From: an uncultured Lachnospiraceae bacterium
GTDB lineage: Bacteria; Bacillota; Clostridia; Lachnospirales; Lachnospiraceae
Length of the DNA stretch: 64,000 bases
Reading direction: 5' to 3'
Assembly (NCBI GenBank): GCA_947626745.1
Contig: CANQTF010000001.1
Span: 433,811 to 497,810, forward strand
This document shows, in pieces, positions 43,962 through 52,592 of the stretch. The notes beneath the pieces were generated by a model that was not told the origin of the DNA, did no database searches, and saw only the letters and a program-made list of their open reading frames with translations. Each line of letters begins with the position of its first letter. The first letter of the stretch is position 1. The position numbers and the translations under genes were made by a program.

Positions 43962-44657
43962 CTACTCCTTCAAAAATCTGCAGTACAGCTTCACAAATTC
44001 GCCGTACTTCTGCTTTGCCAGATAGATCTTGTCCCCGCCAATGACCGTGATGCTGTCGCGGTCATACTCATTGATTGCGGAAAGCGCCACCAGATATCCT
44101 CTGTGACAGCGGTAAAAGCCCTCGCCCAGCACTTCCTCCAGATGATTCATGCGCTCATAGTATTCCAGACGACCGTCCTTCGTGTGCAGAATGACCTTGC
44201 GCCCGTTGTTTTCCGCATACAGGATATCGTCGATCGGGATCCGGTAATGGCTTCTCTCGGCCTTCACCAAAAGATACCGCGGCGGCGCGCTCCTCTTCTC
44301 CACTTCCTGAAACGCGCGTTTCAGAACATCTGTCATTTTATCTTGATCGATCGGCTTCATCAGATAGTGAAAGGCGCCCACGTCAAAAGCCTGAAATACC
44401 TGCTCTTTCACACCCGTCACAAAGATCAGCAGCGCGTCCGTCAGCTTTTTCAGACGTCTCGCCGTCTCCATGCCGTCCATGCCCTCCATCGCGATATCCA
44501 ACAGCACGATGTCGGGCCGATATCCGTTTTCCACGCTTTTGATCAGCTTCGTCCCTGAATCAAATTCACATGTCTGTGCCTGAGAAAATTCTTTCTCGAT
44601 TAAGGTCAGAATCCGTTCTCTCCCTCTTACCTCGTCGTCACAAACCGCAATCTTCAT
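43962..44657 (-). CDS. LytTR-family response regulator
   Basis: The 231-residue protein has a receiver domain with acidic pocket (CDDE), phospho-acceptor Asp54 (LLDIAMEGMDG) and Lys in VTGVKEQ. The C-terminal LytTR DNA-binding domain (RYLLVKAERSHYRIPIDDILYAEN...YRCHRGYLVALSAI) is typical of AgrA, VirR and LytR. It pairs with the downstream AgrC-like kinase. A 9 bp direct repeat with 21 bp period lies upstream of its own promoter and also before the FliD-like gene, so autoregulation and local control are likely. Confidence 0.93.
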   Translation of the reverse strand: MKIAVCDDEVRGRERILTLIEKEFSQAQTCEFDSGTKLIKSVENGYRPDIVLLDIAMEGMDGMETARRLKKLTDALLIFVTGVKEQVFQAFDVGAFHYLMKPIDQDKMTDVLKRAFQEVEKRSAPPRYLLVKAERSHYRIPIDDILYAENNGRKVILHTKDGRLEYYERMNHLEEVLGEGFYRCHRGYLVALSAINEYDRDSITVIGGDKIYLAKQKYGEFVKLYCRFLKE

Positions 44658-44703
44658 GCCCGTCCCTATCCCCAGTCAGTCTATGTTATCTTCCCTTTAT
44701 GTA

Positions 44704-44770
44704 ATTATATCGGCACGATGCGGGCGCTTTTTCTTTTCCATGTCACGAAATATGCGTTTTTTGTCACGAA
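44704..44770 (-). promoter_or_regulatory. LytTR-type direct repeat and promoter of the response regulator gene
   Basis: Leftward TTCGTGACA (44770-44762), 12 bp, TTCGTGACA (44749-44741): two perfect copies with a 21 bp period. TATAAT (44709-44704) begins 32 bp after the inner repeat edge, the same geometry as at 42413-42479, and there is no -35 match. The outer repeat overlaps the last codons of the coiled-coil gene. Confidence 0.65.
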
Positions 44771-45861
44771 TAGGCTTCCAGCTTCGCCTCCACGATGCTT
44801 CCCTTTAAGTCTTCGTCCAAAAGATTCATCTTATGCAGCATATTTTTAATGTCGGACTGTGCATCCGCCGTTGCGCCGACACCGCCGATCCCGGCATTCA
44901 TCATGCCGCTCAGGAAATCCTCCTCCAGTCTGGCGCGCTCCTCGGCTTCCCTGCGCGCGTCCTCCTGCTCTTTTCGCTTTGCGCGCGTCTCATCGATCCG
45001 CTGCTCCAGCTCCTCGGCCTTCTCCTGCCGCTGTTCGACTTTCTCTTCCTGCTCCGCCTTCTCCTCGGCTTTCTTCTTCGCCTCCTCGACCTGCTCCTCG
45101 AACTTCTGATCCACGTACTTCGTCGCCTCGTCCGTCAGCATGCCGACGACCTCCCTGCTCGCAGCCTCCAGCACGATATCCGCCTTCTTTTGGGCCTTTG
45201 CCATCTCGTTGTTCTTAAGACGCTCCAGCCTCGTCGAGCGGATGGCAGCGTTGTAAGCCCTGCTCTCCTCGTCGATCCTGGCGTTGCTTCTCTCTAATCC
45301 GGCCTGCTGCGCGTCAATGGCCATACACCGCTCCTGATACTCCGTGAGACCATTCTCATGAATCCGGGTAAGCCGCTCTTTCTCCTCCTCGGTGAGAACG
45401 GGCCGGCGGCCGTCACGACCGGCGCCGTTTATACAGTCCTGCTCTTTCTCCAACAGCTTCAGATCCTGCTGCTCCCGCGAATCCTCGGCCACGCCGTAGG
45501 TCTGACGCAGCTCTTCCTTCCAGCCGTCACGCTTCTCGATCTCTTCCCAGTTGGCTTCTTTCTCCGCTGCAAGCTCCGCCAGCCGATCCCTGTAGCCCGC
45601 AATGCTCTTATCGAATCTCCTGTCGATATCCCACGCGTCCTCGATCATCTGAAGCGCCTGCTTCTGTGCGCTCTTCTTTTTCTGCGCAATGAGATCGGTC
45701 TGCATACAGAGTCCCAGATCTCCCGCAAAAATGGTCTTGGTATCTCCTTTTTTCTGCGCTTTCTCATCCGTCTGCGCCGCCCGCGTCTCCTGCGTTCCTG
45801 ACGCGCCGCCGACGCCAAGCGCCGTATTTTGGTTCTCGTTCGTCCCCGCCTGTATCTTCAT
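44764..45861 (-). CDS. Coiled-coil protein of unknown function
   Basis: No family is recognised. The 365-residue protein has a short polar N-terminus (MKIQAGTNENQNTALGVGG), a helical centre and a very long, charged coiled coil (about residues 225-320, runs of KKAEEKAEQEEK type). The tail (GMMNAGIGGVGATADAQSD...LEAYS) is less charged. No signal peptide or membrane helix is visible. It is directly upstream of the LytTR regulator gene on the same strand, and its own upstream region has a 21 bp-periodic repeat. A link to the signalling locus is inferred from position only. Start ATG 45861 has AAGGAGG. Confidence 0.7.
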   Translation of the reverse strand: MKIQAGTNENQNTALGVGGASGTQETRAAQTDEKAQKKGDTKTIFAGDLGLCMQTDLIAQKKKSAQKQALQMIEDAWDIDRRFDKSIAGYRDRLAELAAEKEANWEEIEKRDGWKEELRQTYGVAEDSREQQDLKLLEKEQDCINGAGRDGRRPVLTEEEKERLTRIHENGLTEYQERCMAIDAQQAGLERSNARIDEESRAYNAAIRSTRLERLKNNEMAKAQKKADIVLEAASREVVGMLTDEATKYVDQKFEEQVEEAKKKAEEKAEQEEKVEQRQEKAEELEQRIDETRAKRKEQEDARREAEERARLEEDFLSGMMNAGIGGVGATADAQSDIKNMLHKMNLLDEDLKGSIVEAKLEAYS

Positions 45862-45973
45862 AAGACAACCTCCTTGTTAAAAACGGCAAAATCCCTTTCG
45901 CCATGCGCCTTTTGTGCGTATTTATAGTTCTGTTGATTTTATCGGCCGTTTCCGCCCTTTTCTTTATCATCGG

Positions 45974-46012
45974 AAGCCGCCTTTTATGACAAAAAAGCCG
46001 CCTTTCACGGCA
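45974..46012 (-). promoter_or_regulatory. 21 bp-period direct repeat upstream of the coiled-coil gene
   Basis: AAGCCGCCTTTTATGACA (45974-45991) recurs 21 bp later as AAGCCGCCTTTCACGGCA (45995-46012), 15 of 18 identical. It ends about 113 bp before the start codon. The ATGACA/ACGGCA ends resemble the LytTR repeats but lie in the opposite orientation, so the link is weak. Confidence 0.4.
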
Positions 46013-46041
46013 GGGACGGCCGCATCACGCCCTGTCATACG

Positions 46042-46074
46042 CAAAAACACCCCGTCGCTTCGGACAGGGTGTTT
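46042..46074 (-). terminator. Terminator of the DUF975 gene
   Basis: AAACACCC pairs with GGGTGTTT, with inner GTC/GAC pairs around a short loop, followed leftward by a T-run. It begins about 29 bp after the stop of the 46103-46870 gene. Confidence 0.85.
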
Positions 46075-46102
46075 CAATCACGTATGTTATTCTATTTTTA
46101 TT

Positions 46103-46870
46103 TTAGTTTACGCCGTTGACCTGCACATACGGATTCGGCCCGCCGCCGTAGGTGATCTCCTTCAGCGCCACATAAAGCTCCGACTGCGTCATGTACAGAT
46201 ACGGATCCACCCAGAAGACAGAGAGTATCCCGCAGGTAAAGACACTCAGAAGGAACCAGCCCAAGAATGACAGCTGCAGCACAAACGCCTTCCACTTGTT
46301 GCCCGTCATCATCTGCTTGCTCATGGCGAACGCTTCCTTGGAGTCGATATCCGGATTCTCCGCCAGGATATACGGGATCATCATATACTCATAGGTCTTG
46401 ATGATACCCGGTATGACGAACAACAACGACCACAGGAACACGTACATCTGCGCCTGAAACATGATCTTGACGATATTCATGTAGGACCTGGAGAAAGCGA
46501 AGCCCAGCTCTCCCAGCTCCGCCTTGCGATAGTGGCTCACCACGAAGAAACGCTGCGCGCCGACTATAAGCGGGTTAAAGACGAACCACTGCAGCGCGCC
46601 CACGATCAGACAGACGACGATAATGCCCACAAGGATGCCCACCACGACCGCCGTCGTCAGTTTCACGTCCAACGACGTCAGCTGCACAGACGGCACTATA
46701 CCGATACTGCTGGCTCCGTTCGTTTCCGACGTATTGCCCTGCGAATAGCCGCCGACCGAGACGCCGCCGCCGCTGATGCATGCCATTACCAGCGCCACGA
46801 GCACCATTTTCCAGTAATTGTACTTAAAAAATGCCTTCGCGTTATTCTTTAATTCCGCCCTTGTCCACAT
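46103..46870 (-). CDS. DUF975-family membrane protein
   Basis: The 255-residue protein starts MWTRAELKNNAKAFFKYNYW, the signature N-terminus of DUF975 integral membrane proteins, and has about five membrane helices with the conserved VIPGIIKTYEYMMIPYILAENPDI region. Its function is not known. ATG 46870 has GGGAGGAAG upstream; the open frame to 47074 overlaps the transglutaminase gene and is rejected. It follows the transglutaminase gene by 91 bp and ends before a good terminator. Confidence 0.88.
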   Translation of the reverse strand: MWTRAELKNNAKAFFKYNYWKMVLVALVMACISGGGVSVGGYSQGNTSETNGASSIGIVPSVQLTSLDVKLTTAVVVGILVGIIVVCLIVGALQWFVFNPLIVGAQRFFVVSHYRKAELGELGFAFSRSYMNIVKIMFQAQMYVFLWSLLFVIPGIIKTYEYMMIPYILAENPDIDSKEAFAMSKQMMTGNKWKAFVLQLSFLGWFLLSVFTCGILSVFWVDPYLYMTQSELYVALKEITYGGGPNPYVQVNGVN

Positions 46871-46961
46871 ATTTTCTTCCTCCCTGTCCGCCTTCCGTTC
46901 TGCCGATCGCGGACTTATACATATGACTTTAATATATTGTACACGTTTTTGCAATATCCTG

Positions 46962-49214
46962 TTATCTTTTTTTGTTATTTTCGACAGATTTCCCTCTGCG
47001 GAAACGGCACCGCCGCCTGATGCGGCGAATCCGCCTGTACAGCTTTTTGCAGTCGCATGCCGCCTCGTCCGCATAGTACGCCCGATACAGATCCTCCGTC
47101 AGCCCGTCGTCGATTTTTGCCGCACCGTGTTCCCGCACCCACGCAAGCTGCTCCTTCAGGGTACGAAGCTTCCGGTACGCCGGATATCTTCTGCCAAGAC
47201 AGGCATGCAGCCGCCCGTATTCCAGTTTTACCCGCTCCCTGTCCGGCAGTCTGCTCTCCCGATACAGACGGTGCAGATACAGCGCGCACAGGACGGCGAG
47301 AAAGACCGCCGCCGCCCCCAGCACCGCATAGCTTACGCTGCCTAACGCGCCCTCCAGATAATCGCCCAGATCGTTCTGCGCCATATCCAGATCCGCGCCG
47401 CCGCCGTTCCCGGCCATAAACGCATCCCAGAAGGAAGCCGTCTCCTCCTGTGCGTCCTGCGCCGGCGTGGGATCGACCACCAGCCAGCCCTTTCCCTCCA
47501 CATAGATCTCCACCCATGCGTGGGCATAGGCATCGGGTATCTCCAGTGTGATCAGCGCCGTCTCCCCGATAGGGGAATAGCCGTCATAATAGTCGCTGTA
47601 GGAAGCGCCCTCCACCAGCTCGCCGTTCTCCACCACGCTCAGATAAGAGAAGGCATACCCCTCTACATAGCGCGCGGGGATCCCCAGATGCCGAAACAGC
47701 ATGGTCGCTGCCGAGGCAAAATGCGCGCAGTATCCCTTTTTGCTCTCCAACAGAAAATGACTGATATAATCGGGATCGCCGAAATAATAGCCGGGCCGCA
47801 GGGTGTAGGAATAATTTTCATCAAAAAAACGGACGATCTGTGCCGCGATCTCTTCTTTCGTACCGGCAAATCCGCCTTCCCTGCACACCTCGTCCACCGC
47901 CGTAAGACAGCTTTCCGGCACTTGCAGATATTCGTCGGCGACAGTCTGCGGCGGCACTGCGGCGTCCCCGACGGCGGGATAATAGACATAGGTCCGCCGA
48001 TCCTGTTCCTGCGGCAGCTTCTCCGATTCTTCCGCAGATGTGTAATAAGGGCGGTATTCATAACGGTCGTTTTCGTCCGCCTTCTCCACTTCCATGATAC
48101 CCCTGCCCTGCACGGACGTCCCGCCGTTCTCGTCTCCTTCATGATAGGCCCGGCGTCTGCTCTCCACACCCGCCGCCATACCGCCGTCGTCCGGCAGACC
48201 GTCTTCCGCCTCAGACCACCTGTCGCCCAGATATTCCTTGCCGGTAAAGGCTTTCAGATACACCGGCGCATAATCGTACGGCGTATATCTGACCGTCAGC
48301 ACAGTCTCGTAAGTCGGCATGAGCGACGCGCTTTTGCTGAGTCTGCCGCCGCTGACGCCCACGCCCGCGCTCCCCTGCCTGAGCATTGCCGACAGACCGT
48401 ACTGGGCGAACCGCACCATTCCCTCCTCCGAGGCTTCCTTGGCCGCACTTTTCGGCACGATACGCGCATAAGCCGCCTCCGGGACCAAAAACGCCGCCGT
48501 CCTGACCGTGAGCGCCGTCACGACCACGGCAAGGGGAAGGACATGCCCGACCATGCCCCGCAGTCTGCCGTGTACATTCCCGCCCTGCAGGATCGCCACA
48601 GTCAGATAACCGCCCAACAGAAAGATGACATAGAGCAGCTTCGGTGAACAGTCGAAGTAAAAGGGAATGGCGAACGGCGTCAGGGTAAGCAGCGCCACCC
48701 TGCACAGGCTGCATTTATTCTGCAGCATGATATTGAGCAGTATCACACCCACCATGCCGAGAAACAGGACAAACATCGTGACCGTCGCGTATGTCTCCTC
48801 CACGGCGAGCGTGTATTCCATACCGCTGTCCACATTCAGGTAATTCCTCGCGACTTCATAGAAGCGGTTCAGGATCGCATAGTAGCCGCTGTTGATGACC
48901 CAATAATTCGCGACGGCAATATACAGATAGACCGCCAGAAGACCCAGACTCACCAGATTGATGAGCCACCTTCTGCCGCTCTCATACACGGCGCTTAAAA
49001 GAAACGCCATGCCGAACAGCACAAGCATACACAGCCCGCTGTTGCTGTCGATGTCAAAGGCTGACAGGAAGCCGCCTAACGCGCCGTAGATCAGCATAAA
49101 GACAAGCAGCGCCTTCGAGAGCGCCGCAAAAAGATCATACTTGCCGCTCTCCTGCATCTGCACGAGAGTGAGCTCGGAAATCTCCTCTTTTTTCGTCCTA
49201 GCGAATATACGCAC
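46962..49214 (-). CDS. Transglutaminase-domain membrane protein
   Basis: The 750-residue protein has about seven N-terminal membrane helices, then an extracytoplasmic transglutaminase-like domain. Its catalytic triad is visible: Cys in KKGYCAHFASAATMLFR, His in AHAWVEIY and Asp in WLVVDPTP. A last membrane helix and a basic cytoplasmic tail follow. This TgpA-like arrangement with DUF58 and MoxR neighbours is widespread and of unclear function, thought to act in envelope protein processing. It begins with GTG and overlaps the DUF58 gene by 17 bp. Confidence 0.9.
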   Translation of the reverse strand: MRIFARTKKEEISELTLVQMQESGKYDLFAALSKALLVFMLIYGALGGFLSAFDIDSNSGLCMLVLFGMAFLLSAVYESGRRWLINLVSLGLLAVYLYIAVANYWVINSGYYAILNRFYEVARNYLNVDSGMEYTLAVEETYATVTMFVLFLGMVGVILLNIMLQNKCSLCRVALLTLTPFAIPFYFDCSPKLLYVIFLLGGYLTVAILQGGNVHGRLRGMVGHVLPLAVVVTALTVRTAAFLVPEAAYARIVPKSAAKEASEEGMVRFAQYGLSAMLRQGSAGVGVSGGRLSKSASLMPTYETVLTVRYTPYDYAPVYLKAFTGKEYLGDRWSEAEDGLPDDGGMAAGVESRRRAYHEGDENGGTSVQGRGIMEVEKADENDRYEYRPYYTSAEESEKLPQEQDRRTYVYYPAVGDAAVPPQTVADEYLQVPESCLTAVDEVCREGGFAGTKEEIAAQIVRFFDENYSYTLRPGYYFGDPDYISHFLLESKKGYCAHFASAATMLFRHLGIPARYVEGYAFSYLSVVENGELVEGASYSDYYDGYSPIGETALITLEIPDAYAHAWVEIYVEGKGWLVVDPTPAQDAQEETASFWDAFMAGNGGGADLDMAQNDLGDYLEGALGSVSYAVLGAAAVFLAVLCALYLHRLYRESRLPDRERVKLEYGRLHACLGRRYPAYRKLRTLKEQLAWVREHGAAKIDDGLTEDLYRAYYADEAACDCKKLYRRIRRIRRRCRFRRGKSVENNKKR

Positions 49215-50223
49215 CCTGATACGCTCCTGCCTGAATCAAAATATAACTCTCCTGCGGATGCTGCACGGCCATCTGCGCCTCCGCCCCGCCTTCTCTTCTC
49301 AGTCCGCTGTCGCTCAGGATCTCGACAAGCGCATTTTCCAGTTCCCCGGTCTCCGCCGCAAAGTATCCCCGCAGACCGCCGGCCGCTTCCCAGTACAGCT
49401 GGAGCGGATAGCCCTTGTCCTGCAAAAGCCGTCCGAGCGCATAGAGCGCCTCCACAAGATCGTCATTGTGCCCTCTGTCCTCCCCGAGCGGCAGAAGGAT
49501 ATTGATCTTCTCTCTTCCCGCCGCAAGGCGTTCCCGCACCATCATGCGCTCCTGCTTGGCCGACAGCTTCCAGTGAATGCTTTTCAGTTCATCGCCCGGA
49601 ATATACTCCCGCACCTCATAGTCGGGGTTGTAGTCGGCGCCGCGCCTCTTGGTCTCATTCTCGGCAGGAAAGCCCTTGACGCGGCTGCGCACCTCCTCCC
49701 CCGCCGTCTCCGCAAACGAAGGCCACACGACGGTATGCGCTTCCGGTCTGTCCGCTCCCCGCAAACTGAATATGTGAAACAGGTCAAAGACCTCAAAGGC
49801 TTCGATCCGTACCTCCACTCTCCCCGCATAGCGGCTTTCCATCTGCTGTCTGATCCGGCTGCCGCCTGACGGCGCGATACGGATATGCTGCGTCTTCCGC
49901 TCCTCATACTCCGTGAAGACATTGCCGAAGGAATAGGTGACGTCCGCCGTATAAGCCGTAAACCGCCGGGGATTGTGCAGAACGATGTCAAAGGAAAATG
50001 CGGTGTTTCTGCCGACTCTGTCCGCCGGCAGCACGACCTGCGCCCGCAGAGTATCTCTGCCGGACCACAGAAGCAGAAAAGAGACGATCAGACTGACCGT
50101 CATAAGCGCCAATGCCAGAAACAGCACATAGCTGCGAAAGAAATTCCACAGATACAGCGTAACGCCAAACAGAAGGCAAAACCGCAGGATACCGATCGGG
50201 CTGCCGTATATCTTTCTCTTCAT
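49198..50223 (-). CDS. DUF58-domain membrane protein
   Basis: The 341-residue protein has two N-terminal membrane helices (after MKRKIYGSPIGILRF) and a DUF58 domain with the hallmark YIPGDELKSIHWKLSAK. DUF58 is related to von Willebrand A folds and accompanies MoxR AAA+ ATPases as a putative chaperone client or scaffold. Its ATG overlaps the moxR stop by one base (TGATG), and its 3' end overlaps the transglutaminase gene by 17 bp, so the three are tightly coupled. The open frame upstream to 50322 lies inside moxR. Confidence 0.92.
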   Translation of the reverse strand: MKRKIYGSPIGILRFCLLFGVTLYLWNFFRSYVLFLALALMTVSLIVSFLLLWSGRDTLRAQVVLPADRVGRNTAFSFDIVLHNPRRFTAYTADVTYSFGNVFTEYEERKTQHIRIAPSGGSRIRQQMESRYAGRVEVRIEAFEVFDLFHIFSLRGADRPEAHTVVWPSFAETAGEEVRSRVKGFPAENETKRRGADYNPDYEVREYIPGDELKSIHWKLSAKQERMMVRERLAAGREKINILLPLGEDRGHNDDLVEALYALGRLLQDKGYPLQLYWEAAGGLRGYFAAETGELENALVEILSDSGLRREGGAEAQMAVQHPQESYILIQAGAYQGAYIR

Positions 50224-51143
50224 CAGACCGCCTGTATCCTTTCCGTGAGCTCCATGATGATATCCGGCACGCCGATCCCTTCCGCGCGTGCTCTGGCATG
50301 CAGACGGATCCGATGCCGCCACACGTCCCCGATCACCGACAGCACGTCCTCGGGGATCACATAATCGCCGCCCCGCATGAGCGCCGTCGCCTTCGCCATT
50401 TTGAGGAGCGCGATCCCGCCCCGCGGGCTGACGCCGAGCGCGATGCGCGGATCCTGTCTGGTGGCCTCCGTGAGCCGCATCAGATACTCGTAGATATCAT
50501 CTTCCACATGCAGCGTCTCCGCCTGTTTTCTCAGCTCCAAAAGACGGTCTGCGCCCATCACGCCGCGCACCTGATCGATCCCGCCGCCCGCGCTGTTTTT
50601 CAGGATATCTATCGCCGCTTCATGGGAGGGATATCCCATCTGCAGACAGATGAGAAAACGGTCGAGCTGCGATTCCGGCAGAAGCTGCGTGCCGGAGGAG
50701 CCAAAGGGATTTTCCGTCGCGATCACCGTAAACGGCTCGGGCAGCGCGTGGGACACGCCGTCCACCGTCACCCGGTTCTCCTCCATGACTTCCAAGAGCG
50801 CCGACTGCGTCTTGGAAGAAGTGCGGTTCAGTTCGTCCGCCAGAAACAGGTTGCAGAACACAGCGCCCGCCTTGTACTCAAACTCCCGCGTGCCGCTGTT
50901 GTACATGGTAAATCCCACGATATCGCTGGGGAGCACATCCGGCGTGAACTGCATCCTCTTATACTCCAGTTCCAGCGCTCTGCCGAGCGCCATCGCCAGC
51001 GTCGTCTTTCCTACGCCCGGAATGTCTTCCAATAATACATGACCGCCGGCCAGCACTGCCGCCAGCACCTTGCGTATCACTCTGTCCTTTCCTTTTACCG
51101 CCTTCGCCACTTCACTGACGACCTGTTCCAGTTCCGTATTCAT
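50223..51143 (-). CDS. MoxR-family AAA+ ATPase
   Basis: The 306-residue protein has Walker A (GVGKTT, about residues 43-48) in LLEDIPGVGKTTLAMAL, Walker B (NLFLADELNR) and the C-terminal AAA lid. MoxR ATPases work as chaperones for VWA/DUF58 partner proteins. It is the first gene of the moxR-DUF58-transglutaminase unit, with a possible promoter at 51198-51225 directly after the phoR stop. Confidence 0.94.
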   Translation of the reverse strand: MNTELEQVVSEVAKAVKGKDRVIRKVLAAVLAGGHVLLEDIPGVGKTTLAMALGRALELEYKRMQFTPDVLPSDIVGFTMYNSGTREFEYKAGAVFCNLFLADELNRTSSKTQSALLEVMEENRVTVDGVSHALPEPFTVIATENPFGSSGTQLLPESQLDRFLICLQMGYPSHEAAIDILKNSAGGGIDQVRGVMGADRLLELRKQAETLHVEDDIYEYLMRLTEATRQDPRIALGVSPRGGIALLKMAKATALMRGGDYVIPEDVLSVIGDVWRHRIRLHARARAEGIGVPDIIMELTERIQAV

Positions 51144-51197
51144 AACGCGTGTTTCCTTTTCCTGATCCTCATGGGCGCGAAAGCTGCGCCCTCTTAC

Positions 51198-51225
51198 AGT
51201 TTACCACTTTCACGCGCATTTTCAA
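51198..51225 (-). promoter_or_regulatory. Possible promoter of the moxR operon
   Basis: Leftward TTGAAA (51225-51220), 16 bp, TAAACT (51203-51198), 55 bp before moxR. A GGGCGC/GCGCCC hairpin lies in the leader (51173-51191). The -35 hexamer lies in the short gap just after the phoR stop. Confidence 0.45.
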
Positions 51226-51233
51226 TACAGAGC

Positions 51234-52574
51234 TTAAAAAGTGACGGCGATATCCGTGCCCTTGCCCGGCTCGCTTGTCAGGCTGAGCTTTGCATGGTGT
51301 GCCTCGACGATGTGTTTCACGATCGCCAGACCCAGGCCCGTGCCGCCCGTAGACTTGGAACGGCTCTTGTCCACCCGGTAAAACCTCTCGAAGATCCTGT
51401 CCTGATATTCCCTTGGAATGCCGATGCCCGTATCCCTGACGCGCAGCACCGGTCTGCCCTCCACGCGCTGCACGCTGACCGTCACGCTGCCGCCTATATT
51501 ATTATAATTGATCGCATTGTCGCACAGATTGTAGATCAGCTCCTCTATCATCTGCCTGTCTCCGGGCATCTTACAGGCGCTGCCCTCCAAAGTGAGCATC
51601 ACGCTTCGCTCCTCCGCCCGAAGCTGCAGGATCGAGACGCTGTCCTTGGCGATCTCGTACAAGTCCAGCTCCTCAAAGGGAATGTTTCGGTCGATCACGT
51701 CCAACTCCGACAGCCGTATGGTGTCGTTGATCAGCGTCAAAAGCCGCCCGGCGCTCTTGTGGATCTCCGCGGCGAACCGGAGCACATCCTGTCCGGACGC
51801 CATGCCGTTCTCAATCAGCTCAGAATAGCCGGAGATCACGGCGAGCGGCGACTTCAATTCATGGGAGACATTGGCGCTGAACTCCTGACGCATATCCGCG
51901 TTCCTCAGGATCGCGTCATGCTGCTGCCGGATCGTCTCGGCAAAGGGAACAAGCTCCTCATAGATCGCTTTGTCGCCGATGCAGTCCATATCCGCCGCCA
52001 TCTGTTCGATCGGCGCAAGCAGACTTTTCGTCAGATAATGGGAAAGGAACAGGCACAGCGCCAGAAGTACACAGACGATCGCCAGCATGACCGGCAGGGC
52101 CCTGTACAGGATACTCCATATGCTGTGCGCCTCTCGCGCTACGCGCAGCACACTGCCGTCCTCGAGGAGCAGGGTAAAATAAAAGGTATTGCGCCGCATG
52201 GTGGAAGAGCGTCTGACGGAGCTGCCCTCCCCCTTCGCAAAAGCCTCTCTCACCTCCGGCCTGTCAGCATGGTTGTCCATTCGGTCCACGTCCGCGTTGC
52301 TGTCATAGACCGCCGTCCCTTCCGGGCTGATCACCGTGATCCTCACCGGCTCGTCCGCAGCATCAGATCCGCCGGCGCCGGCATAGAGTTCCTCTTCTAT
52401 TTTATCTGCGGAAACCGTCCGCCCGTTTCCGGAAAGCATACGGGCATACATGCGCAGGTCGTCCAGCACCTGCCTCTGAAAGATATGGTAAAAGACAGCC
52501 GCCATGGACAGCAGTGTGACCACGACCGCCATGGCGGAAATAAACATCAGCTGCCGATTGATCTTCTTTTTCAT
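51234..52574 (-). CDS. phoR: Phosphate-responsive sensor histidine kinase
   Basis: The 446-residue protein has membrane helices at about residues 10-31 and 160-181 flanking a ~125-residue extracytoplasmic loop. A short linker leads to the HisKA domain with His238 (FSANVSHELKSPL) and a HATPase domain with N-box NLCDNAINYNN, DTGIGIP and GTGLGLAIV. It is 18 bp downstream of the phoP-type regulator gene and at the end of the pst-phoU cluster, so phosphate sensing is the natural assignment. No PAS domain is obvious. Confidence 0.88.
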   Translation of the reverse strand: MKKKINRQLMFISAMAVVVTLLSMAAVFYHIFQRQVLDDLRMYARMLSGNGRTVSADKIEEELYAGAGGSDAADEPVRITVISPEGTAVYDSNADVDRMDNHADRPEVREAFAKGEGSSVRRSSTMRRNTFYFTLLLEDGSVLRVAREAHSIWSILYRALPVMLAIVCVLLALCLFLSHYLTKSLLAPIEQMAADMDCIGDKAIYEELVPFAETIRQQHDAILRNADMRQEFSANVSHELKSPLAVISGYSELIENGMASGQDVLRFAAEIHKSAGRLLTLINDTIRLSELDVIDRNIPFEELDLYEIAKDSVSILQLRAEERSVMLTLEGSACKMPGDRQMIEELIYNLCDNAINYNNIGGSVTVSVQRVEGRPVLRVRDTGIGIPREYQDRIFERFYRVDKSRSKSTGGTGLGLAIVKHIVEAHHAKLSLTSEPGKGTDIAVTF

Positions 52575-52592
52575 GTTGTTTCGGCCACCTCG

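Noticed and set aside
41480..46102. agrB/agrD genes for the AgrC-like kinase
   Set aside because: I looked for a small propeptide and a membrane peptidase in the gaps and flanks and found neither. The kinase may sense another signal.
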